DNA of 64,000 bases from contig JBANSL010000009.1 in the NCBI GenBank assembly GCA_037127255.1, positions 17,373,975-17,437,974 on the forward strand, in the 5' to 3' direction. Origin of the DNA: Persicaria tinctoria (lineage: Eukaryota; Streptophyta; Magnoliopsida; Caryophyllales; Polygonaceae). The notes below the pieces were generated by a model that made no database searches, was not told the DNA's origin, and saw only the letters and a list, made by a program, of their open reading frames with translations. Shown in pieces: positions 11,501 through 23,945 of the stretch (positions are counted from its first letter, which is position 1; every line of letters starts with the position of its first letter). The position numbers were made by a program, and so were the translations under genes.

Positions 11501-12625
11501 CTCCCTGATGCTACCTTATGGAAGTATCCTGTGTTTGAGTCAGCAAGTTTAATATGCTTTGATTTCGCTCTCTGGTTCCAATAAGACTTTTGGAATAGTA
11601 ATAATCTTTCTTTTTTTCTTAATGAGGCTCCGTTCAAGACCAATAGCCCTTGAGTTTGTACTAGTTATGTTGCTCTGCTGGATCTGAAGTAACTTCTCTT
11701 CCACTGATTTCAGTTGCCGGAAGATATTTCCAAAAGTCCTTTTGTTCCACTCCTTAGCTTTCTGTTTTAATAGAATGGTTTTCCGTGTTAGTTGGAACAT
11801 AGCAGACCCATTGCAGTTCATGCGCCATGCTTGTTTAACGATATTTTTGAAATCTTTTCGTTGTAGCCAGATATTTTCAAATTTGAATGGTGGTGGTTTG
11901 AAGGCTTGGTTGGTTGTGAGTTCTATGGTGATGGAACAGTGGTCCGAGAGCGAGAAGGCCCCATTTTTGGTTGACAGAGATGGGTATTTTTGGAGGATGT
12001 CATGCTGTACCAGAACTCGATCAATTTTTTCTTTGATGTTGCCTTCTCCCGCTTGTTTCTTTCTCCATGTAAATTGATTTCCCCAAGACGGGATGTCTAC
12101 CAGGGAACAACTATTTTTGATTTCTGTTAGACGCTTGAATCTCCCCGGGAGGGTAGTTGCTCCACCTTCCTTATCCGAAAAGTTTCCGATTTCATTCAAA
12201 TCTCCCATTACAATGCATGGGAGAGTAGTCGTAATAATGTCATTTGTAATGACTTCCCAGAATTCCCTTTTCCCATTTTCATGGGGTGGAGCATATACAA
12301 ACCAAATCAGACAGGAGAAATCGTCTGAAAGGTTTGTGTATTTGATTTTAATGGCTCTTGAGAGTTGTGTTATTACTTCAATTGTTTCATGGATTAACGC
12401 AAACTCCTTCCAGAGTACTCCAATGCCACCTGATTTCCCAATAGACGGGGACCATACAGCTTTGTCAAAACCCGCCCCCTTCCAAACTGAGTCAGTAGGA
12501 ATATTTTCTGATTTAGTTTCTGCTAAAACAAGCATTTGGATGTGTTCCGAGTTACACCATGTGTTTACATTAACCCAGAAAGTCGGTTTCCCTATTCCTC
12601 TACAATTCCAGAAGCTAACCTTCAT
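8508..12625 (-). pseudogene. LINE1 ORF2: endonuclease, reverse transcriptase, RNase H
   Basis: Begins MKVSFWNCRGIG. The APE-type endonuclease has LAETK, FVYAPPHE, MGDLNEI, FTWRKK and LSDHCSITIEL. The reverse transcriptase (about 11640-10050) has [29 protein letters not shown] and the catalytic LAFADDIIIF. The thumb region follows (LGCPIINGRV, SQQGRTVLI). A C-terminal RNase H at 8508-8828 has IIIEGDSKIIIDHM and HSNRVADKVAHLDH. The frame changes near 11600 and 10790, breaks again near 10050, and is scattered through 8830-10030. It copies element RNA at a nicked target when intact; this copy is dead. Confidence 0.88.
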
Positions 12626-13507
12626 CCTTACCTTTCTGAGTTGAGGTCGAGAAATCTGCTCGATCCTCAAAATTGATATCCTTTGTTGCCGGTTTGGTAC
12701 TATATTCTATCTTATTTTGATGTTTCCATAGCTTTTTGATAGTAATCGTACGTAGATTGTAATCTAAGAGGCGGTTTTCTTTGTAACTGGCAGCAGCCCA
12801 ACATGGCCAGACCAGCAAAGTGCTATGCCCTTCAATGGTTCTGTCAGAGTATTCTATTTCAGTGAGTTTGCTGGGAACCAGGTACCTGCCGAAGCAGATT
12901 GAGGTGGGATAGAAGCCATCTACAGAAGCCATTAGCTTGTTTGGCCCATAACAAGGCATGGGATCATTTCCCACCACTCGGCCACAAGTGGGTTTAGTGC
13001 TTTTGTGTGTTTGTTAAGGGCAGTGCTAAGCACCCAGTTATCATAATTTGAAGTTGTGTTTAGTGGAGTATAAAGGCCCATATGGCAAAGCCATGGATGT
13101 CTGTTGATAATGTGATGTTTCAGACGCACCAAATACACCATAATGATCATCTTCATATATCTATTTATATCATACATATAGCTTGCATCAGCATACAAAC
13201 GAGATTTTAGACAACACATAGGACTTAGAACTACCCATTCTCCCAACATTACTAACTTACTGATCTGACAGACTCGATTCTTCACATGATCTTCAACTAA
13301 TATATTACACGGAATAGAAGAAGATCGATTATTTTTCTCCCTTATATCACCGGAGAAGCTACCAAACCATACCTGACTACCCAAATGCTTATAGATTGCT
13401 GACCAGACAAATTCATACATAAGGTTGATTAGAAGACAGAAACAGACCCCATACCTCTGCACCGGTTGAGTGGTGCACATTCCTTTGTTATATGGTTCAC
13501 TCTTCAT
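12615..13507 (-). pseudogene. LINE1 intermediate ORF between ORF1 and ORF2
   Basis: An ATG at 13507 inside the end of ORF1 opens 191 codons (to 12932). A second frame, open from about 12977, carries on to 12615 and ends TAG inside the ORF2 start (ATGAAGGTTAG, 12625-12615). One frameshift in the 46-nt overlap would join them into about 297 codons. The protein is Cys-, Tyr-, Trp- and Met-rich (for example VLSPMCCLKSRLYADASYMY) with no domain I recognise. LINE2 has an open frame in the same place, which argues against chance. Confidence 0.45.
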
Positions 13508-15176
13508 TGCGGGGTTTCTTGATGCCGCATCCCATCAGAGAGGATGAAGCTGTGTCGGCCTCCACATGCCCTGTTTTGCGCTTGCTAGACTCAGAAGTAG
13601 AGATGGTCTTGACTTCAAGCTTCTCCAGCTGCGCAGTCATGGCAGCCGAAGGAGAGAAGAGCCCAGGTGTCTTGCGGATTGCCTCAGCCAGAGCTGCCGG
13701 GTTGCTTAGATTAGGAAGAGTAAACTCCTCACCTGGTGGGATATTCTGCAAGAAGACCTCCAAATCTTCCTGAGAAAATCGCTCCATAGGATCCAAGCCA
13801 TCCACGGACAGCTCGGCATCAGTCATCTCCGTCTCCATGTACACTTCATCCTCGTCTTCAAATTCAAAGACAGAGTCATGTGGGGCCATCAGCTCAAGGA
13901 AGGCTTCATCATTTGGGATTTCTGGCATCAGGGGGGAGAACTCCACAAAGGGAAGTGGCTCAGCGGCTTGGGTTGGAGCAGGTGTGGGCACAGTCACTAC
14001 CCCAGAGGTTGGAGCAGGAGTGTCAGAATGGGTGATCTCCACCACATCGAAGGATTCAGTAGGCACCTCAGTTGCAGCCCTCATGGAAGCCCCCACCCGG
14101 GATGAAGCCTGGCCACCAGACGAGCCAGACGTAGGGGAGCAAGGAGATCTTGCACCCACAGGGATGTTGGCACCCACCCATTTGAAAATCTCTTCTCTTG
14201 CATTGCCAATTTTCGTGGCAGGTGGGTCTAGCCTCCTCTTGGACGCCACCGACACCCACTCCCTAGCAGCATCACTGCCACCCTCCCCAGCTCTCCCGGG
14301 CACAACACGAGGACCTTGTGCTGCACCAGCAGGAGCAGGAGGAGCTCTCCTTCTTAATGGACAATCAATGAAGAAGTGATCCAGCTTGCCACAGCTACCA
14401 CACCCTTCAGGAAACTCTTCGAGGAACACCGGGTACTCGATCAACTGATCATCCTCATCAGGAACAAAGACACATTTGTTGGGGATGGTGGTGATGTCGA
14501 CTGTCACACAAATTCTAGGATACCTCACCCTTTTTCCTTTTGCAGTGAAAGCATCAAGCTTGAGCACTTTGCCATAGCCGTTTTCCTCAACAATGGAGGT
14601 GAGCACTTCCTCACTGATAAACTCAGCAGGAAGCCCAGGTATGCGGATCCACATATCCAGAGTTGTCAGAGGCTCAGTGTCCGAGTCGAAACCCTGCTTC
14701 CAGGGCCGAAGAAGCAGGAGCTGACCTTGGATATGGAAGGGCCTGCCCTTCCACACCTTTTCTCTATCAGTAGGCAGGTTGAATTTGATCTCAAACCAAT
14801 TGTTGGCCATGGGAATAACTTGAAAGCTACCTTCCAAGAACCTCCAGTCGAATCTGATCTTTTTGCGAATCTCCTTAAGCTCCAGTGGCTCTCCAATGAT
14901 GGTGGCATACAAGGTGGTGTTCTTCAGCTTAGTGATGTTGTCTCGCACACCAGCCAGCTTGGCCTTGTATTGCTCGATATCGAAAGGGACAACGCCCCTT
15001 CCTTTCTCAAGGTTTTTTTGCGGGTTGGAACCCGCATCCGCCGGGGAAGAAACCCCTTTGGATGGATTCTTGGAATTTTTAGCCGGTGATGTAGCAGCGC
15101 CGTGAGAAGCCGATGACCGCAAGGGCACATCCTCCTCCAGGACTTGTTTTCCTTTCTCCTTAGCGGATATCGCCAT
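13497..15176 (-). CDS. LINE1 ORF1: DUF4283 / zinc-knuckle RNA-binding protein
   Basis: Start chosen at MAISAKEKGKQ (559 codons). The frame is open upstream to an ATG at 15785, which would add 203 residues. The DUF4283 region lies at about residues 80-250 (RFLEGSFQVIPMANNWFEIK, GQLLLLRPWKQGF, LDMWIRIPGLP). It is followed by a CX2CX4HX4C knuckle CGSCGKLDHFFIDC at about 257-270, then a Pro/Ala-rich and acidic tail. Such ORF1 proteins bind the LINE RNA and form the ribonucleoprotein. The frame is intact. Its TGA overlaps the next ATG by 11 nt (ATGAAGAGTGA, 13507-13497). Confidence 0.85.
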   Translation of the reverse strand: MAISAKEKGKQVLEEDVPLRSSASHGAATSPAKNSKNPSKGVSSPADAGSNPQKNLEKGRGVVPFDIEQYKAKLAGVRDNITKLKNTTLYATIIGEPLELKEIRKKIRFDWRFLEGSFQVIPMANNWFEIKFNLPTDREKVWKGRPFHIQGQLLLLRPWKQGFDSDTEPLTTLDMWIRIPGLPAEFISEEVLTSIVEENGYGKVLKLDAFTAKGKRVRYPRICVTVDITTIPNKCVFVPDEDDQLIEYPVFLEEFPEGCGSCGKLDHFFIDCPLRRRAPPAPAGAAQGPRVVPGRAGEGGSDAAREWVSVASKRRLDPPATKIGNAREEIFKWVGANIPVGARSPCSPTSGSSGGQASSRVGASMRAATEVPTESFDVVEITHSDTPAPTSGVVTVPTPAPTQAAEPLPFVEFSPLMPEIPNDEAFLELMAPHDSVFEFEDEDEVYMETEMTDAELSVDGLDPMERFSQEDLEVFLQNIPPGEEFTLPNLSNPAALAEAIRKTPGLFSPSAAMTAQLEKLEVKTISTSESSKRKTGHVEADTASSSLMGCGIKKPRNEE

Positions 15177-15846
15177 TGTTGTTTCCTCAGAGCAATCACC
15201 ACGAACACCAACACGAACACAGAGAATCAGTAAGAGAAATTGATGAAATTGTAAAGGGTGAGGCCGAACAAGCCCCCAAATCGACATTTTATAGTGGATG
15301 AGAAAGATTTGAAAGATCAGAGGCCACCCAATACCATACCTCTGCAGTCGCTTCATAAATGCACACTCACACTCACACAATCCATCGAAGCTTCGCTTCA
15401 GTCTGACATTCGGATCCGACTTCATCGATTTCATCGACTTGATTCTTCCTTGCGGCGGAAGGATCCAAACGTGCACCCACCACCTCCATTTACTCCTTTG
15501 TACTTGCAGATCTTCGTTGCTCTCACAACCCTTCCTCAGATCTTCGTCCCGCACAAGCCAGCCATTAATTTTTTGGGAGGACGAACACACAATCCACGCC
15601 ACAATAGGCCATACTCCTAGCCTGAATCCCCAAATTAGGGGCGATATAGCCTTAATGATGAGGCATGGCATCGAAGCCCCATACTTTACTTGAAAGATTT
15701 TGATTGAAATCGGATGTTTGGTGGTGGGATTATACTTAGGGTTTGCCGTCACAGGGAAGAACGTTTTGAGGTTTTCTCCTCTCATCGGGTTCTCCGCCTT
15801 GAATTTCTGATTTCACCGAGTTGCTTTATCCTGCCCACACCTTTAT

Positions 15847-16003
15847 AGTAAGTATGGATGGATATATATATATAATTTGATTTATACAAAAATCTAATGG
15901 AAAGAGCATGATCAGCTCCCATGGCTTAGTTATGCCACACAACATGATTAATTACGTAGGATCAAAGTTATATATGTTGGATCGATCAAAATAATTGTTA
16001 GTT
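15847..16003. other. AT-rich spacer, ends in a target duplication
   Basis: No gene. Bases 15985-16003 (ATCAAAATAATTGTTAGTT) are the left copy of the duplication that flanks the next element. Confidence 0.6.
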
Positions 16004-17365
16004 TGTTTTTTTTTATTAGAAAAAAATTCGAGTTCAGAGAGATGAAATTCGAGAGGCCGACGAATCGGCAGACGGACTAGCCGCCAACAAACAACATATT
16101 AAAGACACAAAAAAACATAGATGAAAGGAAAAGCCCAAACAATCCGAAAAAGTCATCTGCTAGCAGAGGAGCCGAGGGAGATCAAGGGTGGGCCACGAAT
16201 GTCGAGAACGCGGGGGAGTGCGACGACTCACACGGCTACTCGACGCCGAGATGGCGGAGAACAGTAACCCACTATCGGAAAGGGCAAAACTAGGGGAAGT
16301 GTGGATCACCGACATTGCCCCCACTTAGATGAGGGATCTTCAAAGACCACAAACACAACCACGATCCTCATGATCATACTGGCAGCCTGATACTGCAACT
16401 CAACTCGAAACTAAACGCCACCACACCAAAGCAATGACCCGACGCCAAACGAACGAACAGAAACAGGTTAATAAGGGAAAATCAAGCTTCCAACGAAAAT
16501 CTATGTGCAGCTTATTCTTAAGATTATTTTCTTACTCCTTTCGGGATTTATTTAACCTTTTGGGAGTTGCATTATATAACTTGATGACAATGTATATAAA
16601 TATAATAATTTTTTTTCTCTTTTCTACCCAAATCCTTGAGCAGCAAGGAGCTTTTATTATTATTATTTTTCCCGAGAGTTCTTGCGCAGCAAGGGGGCTA
16701 AATACGATTGTGTCTTACCAATGACAACGACGACAGCCAGCCGAGGAAGGCGTCGGCGAAGCCACGGAGACCGGACAAGGATGCATATCTTCGAATACTT
16801 CATGGAGCTTATATATCTAATTAAACAAACAACCAATATTCCACCAATTTATTTGCTTGAGGGTGATTTTACCCATTGAATTGATGTTAGCTACATATTT
16901 GAGGGAAACACCATGGAAAGGAGAAAGGAGTGGTTGCCCAACTATGTTCATCAAACAAACGCATAGCTAAACAATCTGGTTTGAACGACAAAAGAAAACA
17001 TGAAAGCCATGTTCTTCATACCATAATGTTTTACAAGGAAAGAATGCAAATCCAAGAAAGATCATTAATCAAATCCAGATTTACCAAACTAACCAGTACG
17101 CTACCACAAAAGGCTTTTAATAGATTTTCATTTTGCAACTATTTGTTCAAAGGCCTTTTAAAGCCGTTTTTTTACCCATAAGCGGGGGGTTTTCAAAATT
17201 AAGATTAGGATTCAGGAGCAGCCATGGGTCGGCGGAGCTCGGGGCAAACCAAAGCCGACGACAGGGAGCCAAAGGCGTTGTTGGAAATGGGGGTCGTAGA
17301 GCAGCCATGGAATAAGAGGTAGGGGAGCCACCGGTTGACTTTCGAGAACCTCGGAGGGGGTGAGC

Positions 17366-20300
17366 TGTAAAGGCTCGGATTTTTAAATCCTAATTTCTCG
17401 GTAAAAGAAAATCAAAATGAATTGAGAAGCGGAATTTAACGGAAAACTCGTTAACACGGATTTCGAAAGACAAATCGTCGGAAATTTAAATTTCCGAATC
17501 GAAACCACAATTACGTCATCTTTCTCCTCTTCTTATCCATTTCCATGTCATCACCTCTTATTTGGGTAAATTCTATCCTATTATTTCCATCCCTCCTCTC
17601 TTCCCCCTTCTCTTTAGAAACAAACAACAAACAAGTCTTGACCAAAGACCATCGATTTTCTCACCTTCTCTCTCTTTCTCTCTCTGAACAGCTTGCACCT
17701 TGCATTCCCCCCATTTCATTTCTCAAATTTCAAGACCCCCCCTCTCTCACTCTTCCTTTTCCTCCTTCCTGTTGACCGAGGAAACCCAACACATACACCC
17801 TCCACTTTCACTTCATACCACGTCGGCCCATCTCCACCACCATTCCGCCACCACCATTCCGCCACCACCAGACCACCCTTCACCACCAAAACGTCACCGC
17901 CACCTCCATCAGCTTCCGTCGCCACCAGGACGCCGCCCCCACTACGGCCTCTCCTTCACCCTCGTTCTGTTTTGTCGAGTAAGAGACACCGAGCAGCCCA
18001 GCTCCGTGTTCCTCTCCCTTCACAATGAGCAGCAACTCAGGGAGACACCTCCCTCCCCTCGACGTCGACGAGCCTCCCAGAAGCCCAGCACCGCGCCGAC
18101 GCCATCTCCGGGAACCTCTGCGCCCCTGTTTTCCTCCCTAAAACCGAGCGGTAAGCCTCCTTTCCACTTCCCCTCGCTCGAATCGTTCCTAAAGCTCCCG
18201 CCTTTAATCTCCTCCGCCCTTCCTAGGTATATCCCGGCGAAGAATCCGGCCCTGAACGTCTCGAACCGCCCCTCCGACGAGTCAAATCGAGCTCTGATCG
18301 AAACGTTTCCGGCAAGTCGACGCCCTCGGTGAGCATCGAACCCCTTTCTTACCTTGTTCCATCTCTTGTGTGCTTCTGTGTCCCTATTTTCCTTGCCTGG
18401 TCGGAGAGAATGAGTGAGGGCGGGTCGAGAGCGCGAGCGCGCTTGAAGGTTTCGGCAAGAGCGCGAGAGAGTGGAAGCTTCGAGGTGCGAGAAGGGACGA
18501 ATTGAGGGAGTCCCGACGAGCTCGGATCTAAGGAGGAACCAGAGAGAGTGAAGTGGAAGGAAGGCGAGGAGGAGGTCGGGAGAAGCGCCGGCGGGTCGTG
18601 ACTTCGAACAGAGGCAGAGGAGAAGGTTGAGGAAGAAGGCTCGTGGGTTCCGTTTCCACTTGCCACATCATCCGACACCTCAGCCTTCTGGGCCCCCTCC
18701 TTTCTAACTTAAGATTCAAAATGGGAAGGGAAACGTGGTTAGTGGTTACGGGCCTATTGTTTTGGGCTGGCAATATTTACTTTAAAGAACAAAAAAAGGA
18801 TTTGGGCTATTTTATAAAATGAATTCGGGTTGGACAATTTTACAAGGGTCGGGTTTTGTAAAATAAAATAGTTGGGTCAATTTTATAAAATATTATATTA
18901 AGGGTATTTAAAATATAAAAATATAATATAAGATATTATTTTGAGATTGGGATATAAAATGTGATTTCGAGGTTAAAGATATGGTGATTTACAAATAGGA
19001 TATTACGAGACTTGGATTTTAGAAAAAAGGGATTTGACGAACATTTTCCAAGGTCGAAATTTATAACTATTTGACTCGGACTTCTAAACGGTTTTCAGAA
19101 CTAACTCGGGAATTATGTGATTGGTGACTAACTAGCATGATTGATGTGAATGGTTGACTAATATCATGATTTGTGTGAATTAATGACATGAATGAAGGAC
19201 TAACAGCATGATGAGATGTAGAATTTCGTATCGTTTGACTTATGCCTCGTGAGCTATGATTAATATGATGAAATTTGGAGATATACGATCATGCGGATAT
19301 ATGAGTATTATTGCAAATATACGAATGTGGCGAATTGGGATGATGAGAATGATATGGTCTTATGGAATGTGATGAAATGTTGAACTTGATGAGATGATGA
19401 TTATGTTGTGGTTATACTTTATTGAGTGATGTGTGCTTGTGGGATTGGATGGTTAAATGTAGACTTATATGGACGTTATGATATGTATCTAGGTGATCTT
19501 TAATGCTTGTCTTGCTGTTCTGCACCGCCAGGTAAGTCTCTTCGGAGCTTACTCAGATTGAATAGAGTTATTCCCTGCCTTAGGTGCATGATATACTAGG
19601 TGTTGCATTCATGATCAGCATGCCATGTAGTACCATGCTAGGTTGCATCTACGTTGAGCATCCCATTTCTTTATGCGTATGTAAACAGAACGATCGTTAT
19701 CTGTGAAGTAACTAGAGTCATTGCTAGGGTCATAGGGTAGCCCAGCCTCATCGGGTACCCTAAGTCAATCGAGTCATGCACTTCCTTATATTATGAGATG
19801 CCTGCGGGCTTTATTGTGGAGCGGGTTAGGCATGCGTGCCGCCCTATTATGAATGAATGCATTCACGAGCTGGCCAGTCTCCACCTATCGGAAGGGGTGG
19901 AGGTAGGAGAGGGATATACCACTTGGTATTCTGTGCTAAGGCCTTATTATTATTATGTACTTGATCTTAGGAGCATGTTAGTGTGTTAATATTCCGCCAT
20001 GCATCTAGAAGCATCTTTATTAGGTATAGCGTATATGTGTGCTTATGGTTGGGATGCAGAGTTAAGTGGGCATCGATCTGATCCCGCCCCATATCAATTT
20101 TTGTAGGTATTATTTATGTTCATCCTATCGGTGCTGTTTGTTTATTGCGCGCGTCATTTTGTCGGCGGAGAGTGAGCGTTGGAGTATAGACTTCACCAGA
20201 CTCTGATTATATTTTTTTCGGATTTACACTTTAGACTCCGTTTTGACCCGGCTCTGCCGTGGCACACTTTTGTATTATACTTGTTTTCGCTAGTCGCATG

Positions 20301-20508
20301 ATTTCTAATTTCCACGCTTAGATTACGACATGTACAGGGGACTTCCCCGGGGATTCCAACGATCCCTTCGATTTTGGGTACGAAATCCCCCTTTGAAAAC
20401 ATTAAAGTAAGTTTTGAAACCTTCAACTTGTACTCGGGGCGCAAGGTCCTAACGAGGGTTTTAATCCCTCGAAACGTAACTCGGGAATCATAATCCCGGG
20501 CCGTTACA
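17366..20508. mobile_element. solo LTR 1 (Gypsy-type, 3.1 kb)
   Basis: Starts TGTAAAGGCTCGGATTTTTA, ends ATCCCGGGCCGTTACA, and is flanked by a perfect 5-bp duplication TGAGC (17361-17365, 20509-20513). No internal gag/pol remains, so it arose by LTR-LTR recombination. Long open frames at 17545-18680 are low-complexity Pro/Ser-rich and are not genes. TG...CA ends with near-palindromic GGCCCGG termini are typical of plant LTRs; the Gypsy assignment is inference. Confidence 0.85.
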
Positions 20509-20546
20509 TGAGCTGGGACTCCCGAATGAGGGTTTGGCTCCCGGAG

Positions 20547-23448
20547 TGTAAAGGCCCGGATTTTTAAAATAACTATTTAAAAATAAATGAAATAAAATGA
20601 ATTCAATTTGGATATTTTAAGGAAAACTCGTCCTAAATTTAATAAATCGAACTTGGAATTCTTAGAGCGAATTCCGGCCCAATTTTTAACTTTAAAGACC
20701 GACTCCGTCTTTCACCTCGAAGATTCAAATTTCCGACGTCGGGACTACAATTCCGCCTCCTATTACCTATTCTTATCAAATCTCTACACTTGGTCTCCAT
20801 GTTTGACCAATTCGTCATTTTCTCTCCTTGGGTAAATCTTATCCCCATCTTTCACTCCCTCCCCCCCTTGACTCCCTTTTCTTTAAGAAAACAAACAATA
20901 AGAAAAAAAAAGGGGTATGTGCCCTGTTGGCCTGTTGCATTTGAAATCAGACTGAATTTTTGCCTTGTTCCTTTCACACTACACCAAAAAGAAAAGAAAT
21001 GAAGGTAGCAGCTTTCCACCTCATTCCTTCGATTTCACACTTGACCTTCAATTCCAAATCCCCCCTACATTCATTTCAAAGAAACCCAAAACCCACCCCA
21101 CCGTCACCACTGCGCCACCACCCTTCCACCATCACGAGCAGCCGCGCTGAGCACCCCGACACCTCCCTGGGCGCATTCGAGCGCTGCCTGAGCACCACCC
21201 CGAGCCGCTCCCGCCACCCCTGTTCGCATCCATCTCCATCCATTTCCGAGTACCGCCGAGGAGCATTCGTCCTCTGTTTTCCGGGAAGCAAACCTCGAGC
21301 CCTTTGCTCCTCCTCCCAACACAGCAGCTTCTCCGACGCCCAATCCCGAAGCCGCCACCCCAGGAGCTTCCCGGAGCCAGCAGCTGCACCCCCCGCCATC
21401 CTCTTCTTCGGTTTCGCGTTTGGGCTCGGTGAGAACTCCATCTCTCTCCCTTCCCTTCCTTTCACCTTCGATTGGCATAAAGGCGAGACCTTAATCCCCT
21501 CCCACTCTCCCTAGGTCATTTCCGGCGAGAATCGACCTCCGACGCGCCCCCGAGCTCCTTTTTCCGGCGAAATCGTTCGACCTTCCCGGGCTCGAAAAAC
21601 CCTCGGTGAGCACCCTGCTTCTCCTCCCTTCTGTCGATTCTATGTCCTGTGGTGTCGGGAACAGGCGGCCGGAGCTCCGCCATCGTCGGCGGGAGGCCCT
21701 CCCTTCTCCTTCCTTTCCGGTGTGTAACTGTGTATCGGTTGTGTAATTAGGAGAAGATGAACAGTAATTCAGCTAACCCGGTTTTGTTTTAAAAATGGGT
21801 TCGGATCGGATATTTCTATCAGTAAACCGGTTTCCTTGGATCCGGATTTGAGAAATGCATTGGGCCTTTTCTTTCTCCCATGGGCCTAAAATTGACTATA
21901 ATTCATTTTGAATGAACAAAAGGGGATTATAAGACAAATGTATTTTTATATATAATATATTTAGTAAATGGAATATAAAATATTATATGATATTATTGAT
22001 GTGTTTAAAAATAAAATATTATTATTTAGATTTAAAGTTATAAAATCATTATGGTGATTTAGAATATTATATTATGGGACTTGGATTTTAAAAGAGAATT
22101 TGGAAAAGGTTTTAAAGGTTGGAATTGATTTGATAAATGGAGATTGATTTAATAAATTTAAAAAGAGGAATTTTGGAGACATACTAACCTTGTCAGATTT
22201 GTCTTGAAATAATAATAAACAAGTTGATTAAAGGTTTAATGTTCTATAAATGGGTTTTGGCCAAGAGTGACTTTGGTTGATGTTGATCATATCGGAAAGA
22301 TTTCGGAAAATGGTTTTACCATCGATTGGTTTTAAGGTTGTTGAAAACTTGGGTTTCGTGTGTGTAAATGTTGGTCTGGTAGCTTACGGAAATGGTTGAT
22401 GATAGGTGTGTATTGCTTTTGGATTGTCTTGGACTTCCATTTGGGCCCTTGCTTGTGTTATCTTGCTGTTCTGCATCTCCAGGTAAGTCTCTTCGGAGCT
22501 TACTCAGATTGAATAGAGCTATTCCCTGCTTTAGGTGCATGATATACTAGGTGTTTGCATTCATGATCAGCATGCCATGTAGTACCATGCTAGGTTGCAT
22601 CGATCGTTGAGCATTCTATTTCTCTATGCGTATGTAAACAGAACGGCCGTTATCTGTGATAGTCCTAGAAGTCTTTGCTAGGGTCATAGGGTAGCCCAGC
22701 CTCATCGGGTACCCTGAGTCAATCGAGTACTTCCTTATATTATGATATGCCTGCGGGCTTTATTGTGGAGCGGGTTAGGCATGCGTGCCGCCCTATTATG
22801 AATGAATGCATTCACGAGCTGGCCAGTCTCCGCCTGTCGGAAGGGGTGGAGGTAGGAGAGGGATATGCCACTTGGCATTGTCTTGGGCCCTTTACAGTAT
22901 TCTGCACATTATTATGAACTAGGAGCATGCTAGTGTGTTTGAATTTCGTACTGCATTAGAGCATCTTTATTAGGTATAGCGTATATGTGTGCTTATGGTT
23001 GGGATGCAGAGTTAAGTGGGCATCGATCTGATCCCGCCCCAAATCAATTTTTTTAGGAATTATTTATGTTCATCCTATCGGTGCTGTTTGCTTATTGCGC
23101 GGGTCATTTTGTCGGCGGAGAGTGAGCGCTGGAGTTCTAGACTTCACCAGACTCTGATTATATTGTTTTGGATTTATACTTTTGACTCCGTTTTGACCCG
23201 GCCCCGCCGTGGCACTTGTATCTGTACTTTACTTCCGCTTTACTTCCGTTTGAAATGGTTTCCGCGACATGGTCTTAGGATAGGTTAAGGGTACCCAACG
23301 GCCCTTCGAGGTTTTAAGTTTTGAAATCCCTCTTTCTACAATCTTAAAATGAGTTTGAAACCTCGACCCGTACCTGGATTGCAAGATCCGAACAAGGGGT
23401 TTTACCCCTTGAAACGTAACCCGGAAATCATAATTCTGGGCCGTTACA
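20547..23448. mobile_element. solo LTR 2 (same family, 2.9 kb)
   Basis: Starts TGTAAAGGCCCGGATTTTTA, ends ATTCTGGGCCGTTACA, with duplication CGGAG (20542-20546, 23449-23453). Its last 1 kb is very similar to that of solo LTR 1 (shared blocks from CTTGCTGTTCTGCA onward, including CGGGCTTTATTGTGGAGCGG and TCGGCGGAGAGTGAGCG). The first 2 kb is more diverged. Confidence 0.85.
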
Positions 23449-23945
23449 CGGAGGAGGTTTGGAGCTCCCAAAAAGAGAGTTTTTTTTTTAGCATTTGTGT
23501 AGCCCAAACATAGGCGAGCCACCGACCCAAGAGGACGACGGAAAGAGGCGAAAGCCACCAAAAAGAGACTAGTGAAAGTCACCAGGAGATGCCACCAGAG
23601 GTCCGAGTCGAGACCACTCACCTAAACGCAGCCAACGCCAAAACCGGCGGCACCAACGTCGCGTCCGATGACACCGCAGCGACGGAACATCACCACGGCC
23701 GGCGCCTTGCAACAGAACACCCCGACCACCACAGAAAAAACGATACCGACCAAGATGAAAGATTAAATGTGGAATATAGAACATGCACACCCCAATTTTA
23801 AGACTTAGCGCCAATTATTGGCGATTTGCAGAGGAAGGGTAACTAGGGATGGGGTTTCTCCCAAAATTGAGCCATGGAAGGGGTTTCTCAAAAGAGAGAG
23901 TTTCTCTCTCTTCGCCTCCGTATTGAATCAAAATAATTGTTAGTT

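Larger units (their letters stand above)
8450..15830 (-). mobile_element. LINE1: full-length plant L1-type LINE
   Basis: The element is 7.4 kb on the minus strand. Its A-rich tail is the T-rich run at 8450-8482 and its 5' end is at 15830. The 16-bp target duplication CTGCCCACACCTTTAT is perfect (8434-8449 and 15831-15846). Gene order is ORF1 (13497-15176, possibly open from 15785), an intermediate frame (12615-13507) and ORF2 (8508-12625). The perfect duplication suggests modest age, but ORF2 already carries several frame breaks. The 3' end reads CCAAATTTTTTCCTAATAAA. Confidence 0.93.
16004..23926 (-). mobile_element. non-autonomous poly(A) retroelement, copy a, split by two solo LTRs
   Basis: A 19-bp direct repeat, ATCAAAATAATTGTTAGTT, lies at 15985-16003 and 23927-23945. 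The poly(T) (16005-16016) at the left shows minus-strand orientation. Minus the two LTRs the element is about 1.9 kb. Its 5' module is 23926 to about 23450 plus 17365 to about 16660, its AT-rich bridge has TAATAATAATAA, and its 3' module is 16440-16017. The 3' module contains ACTTCCCC, a CGTCGGCCTCTCGAATT motif and an end CGAATTTTTTTCTAATAAA, shared with copies b-f. No credible coding frame. Confidence 0.75.

Noticed and set aside
17545..18773. Several Pro/Ser/Arg-rich open frames on both strands
   Set aside because: They lie in the CT-rich 5' part of solo LTR 1, overlap each other in many frames, and show no domain.
20960..21514. Overlapping open frames of 60-184 codons
   Set aside because: Same position in solo LTR 2; low-complexity composition explains the lack of stops.
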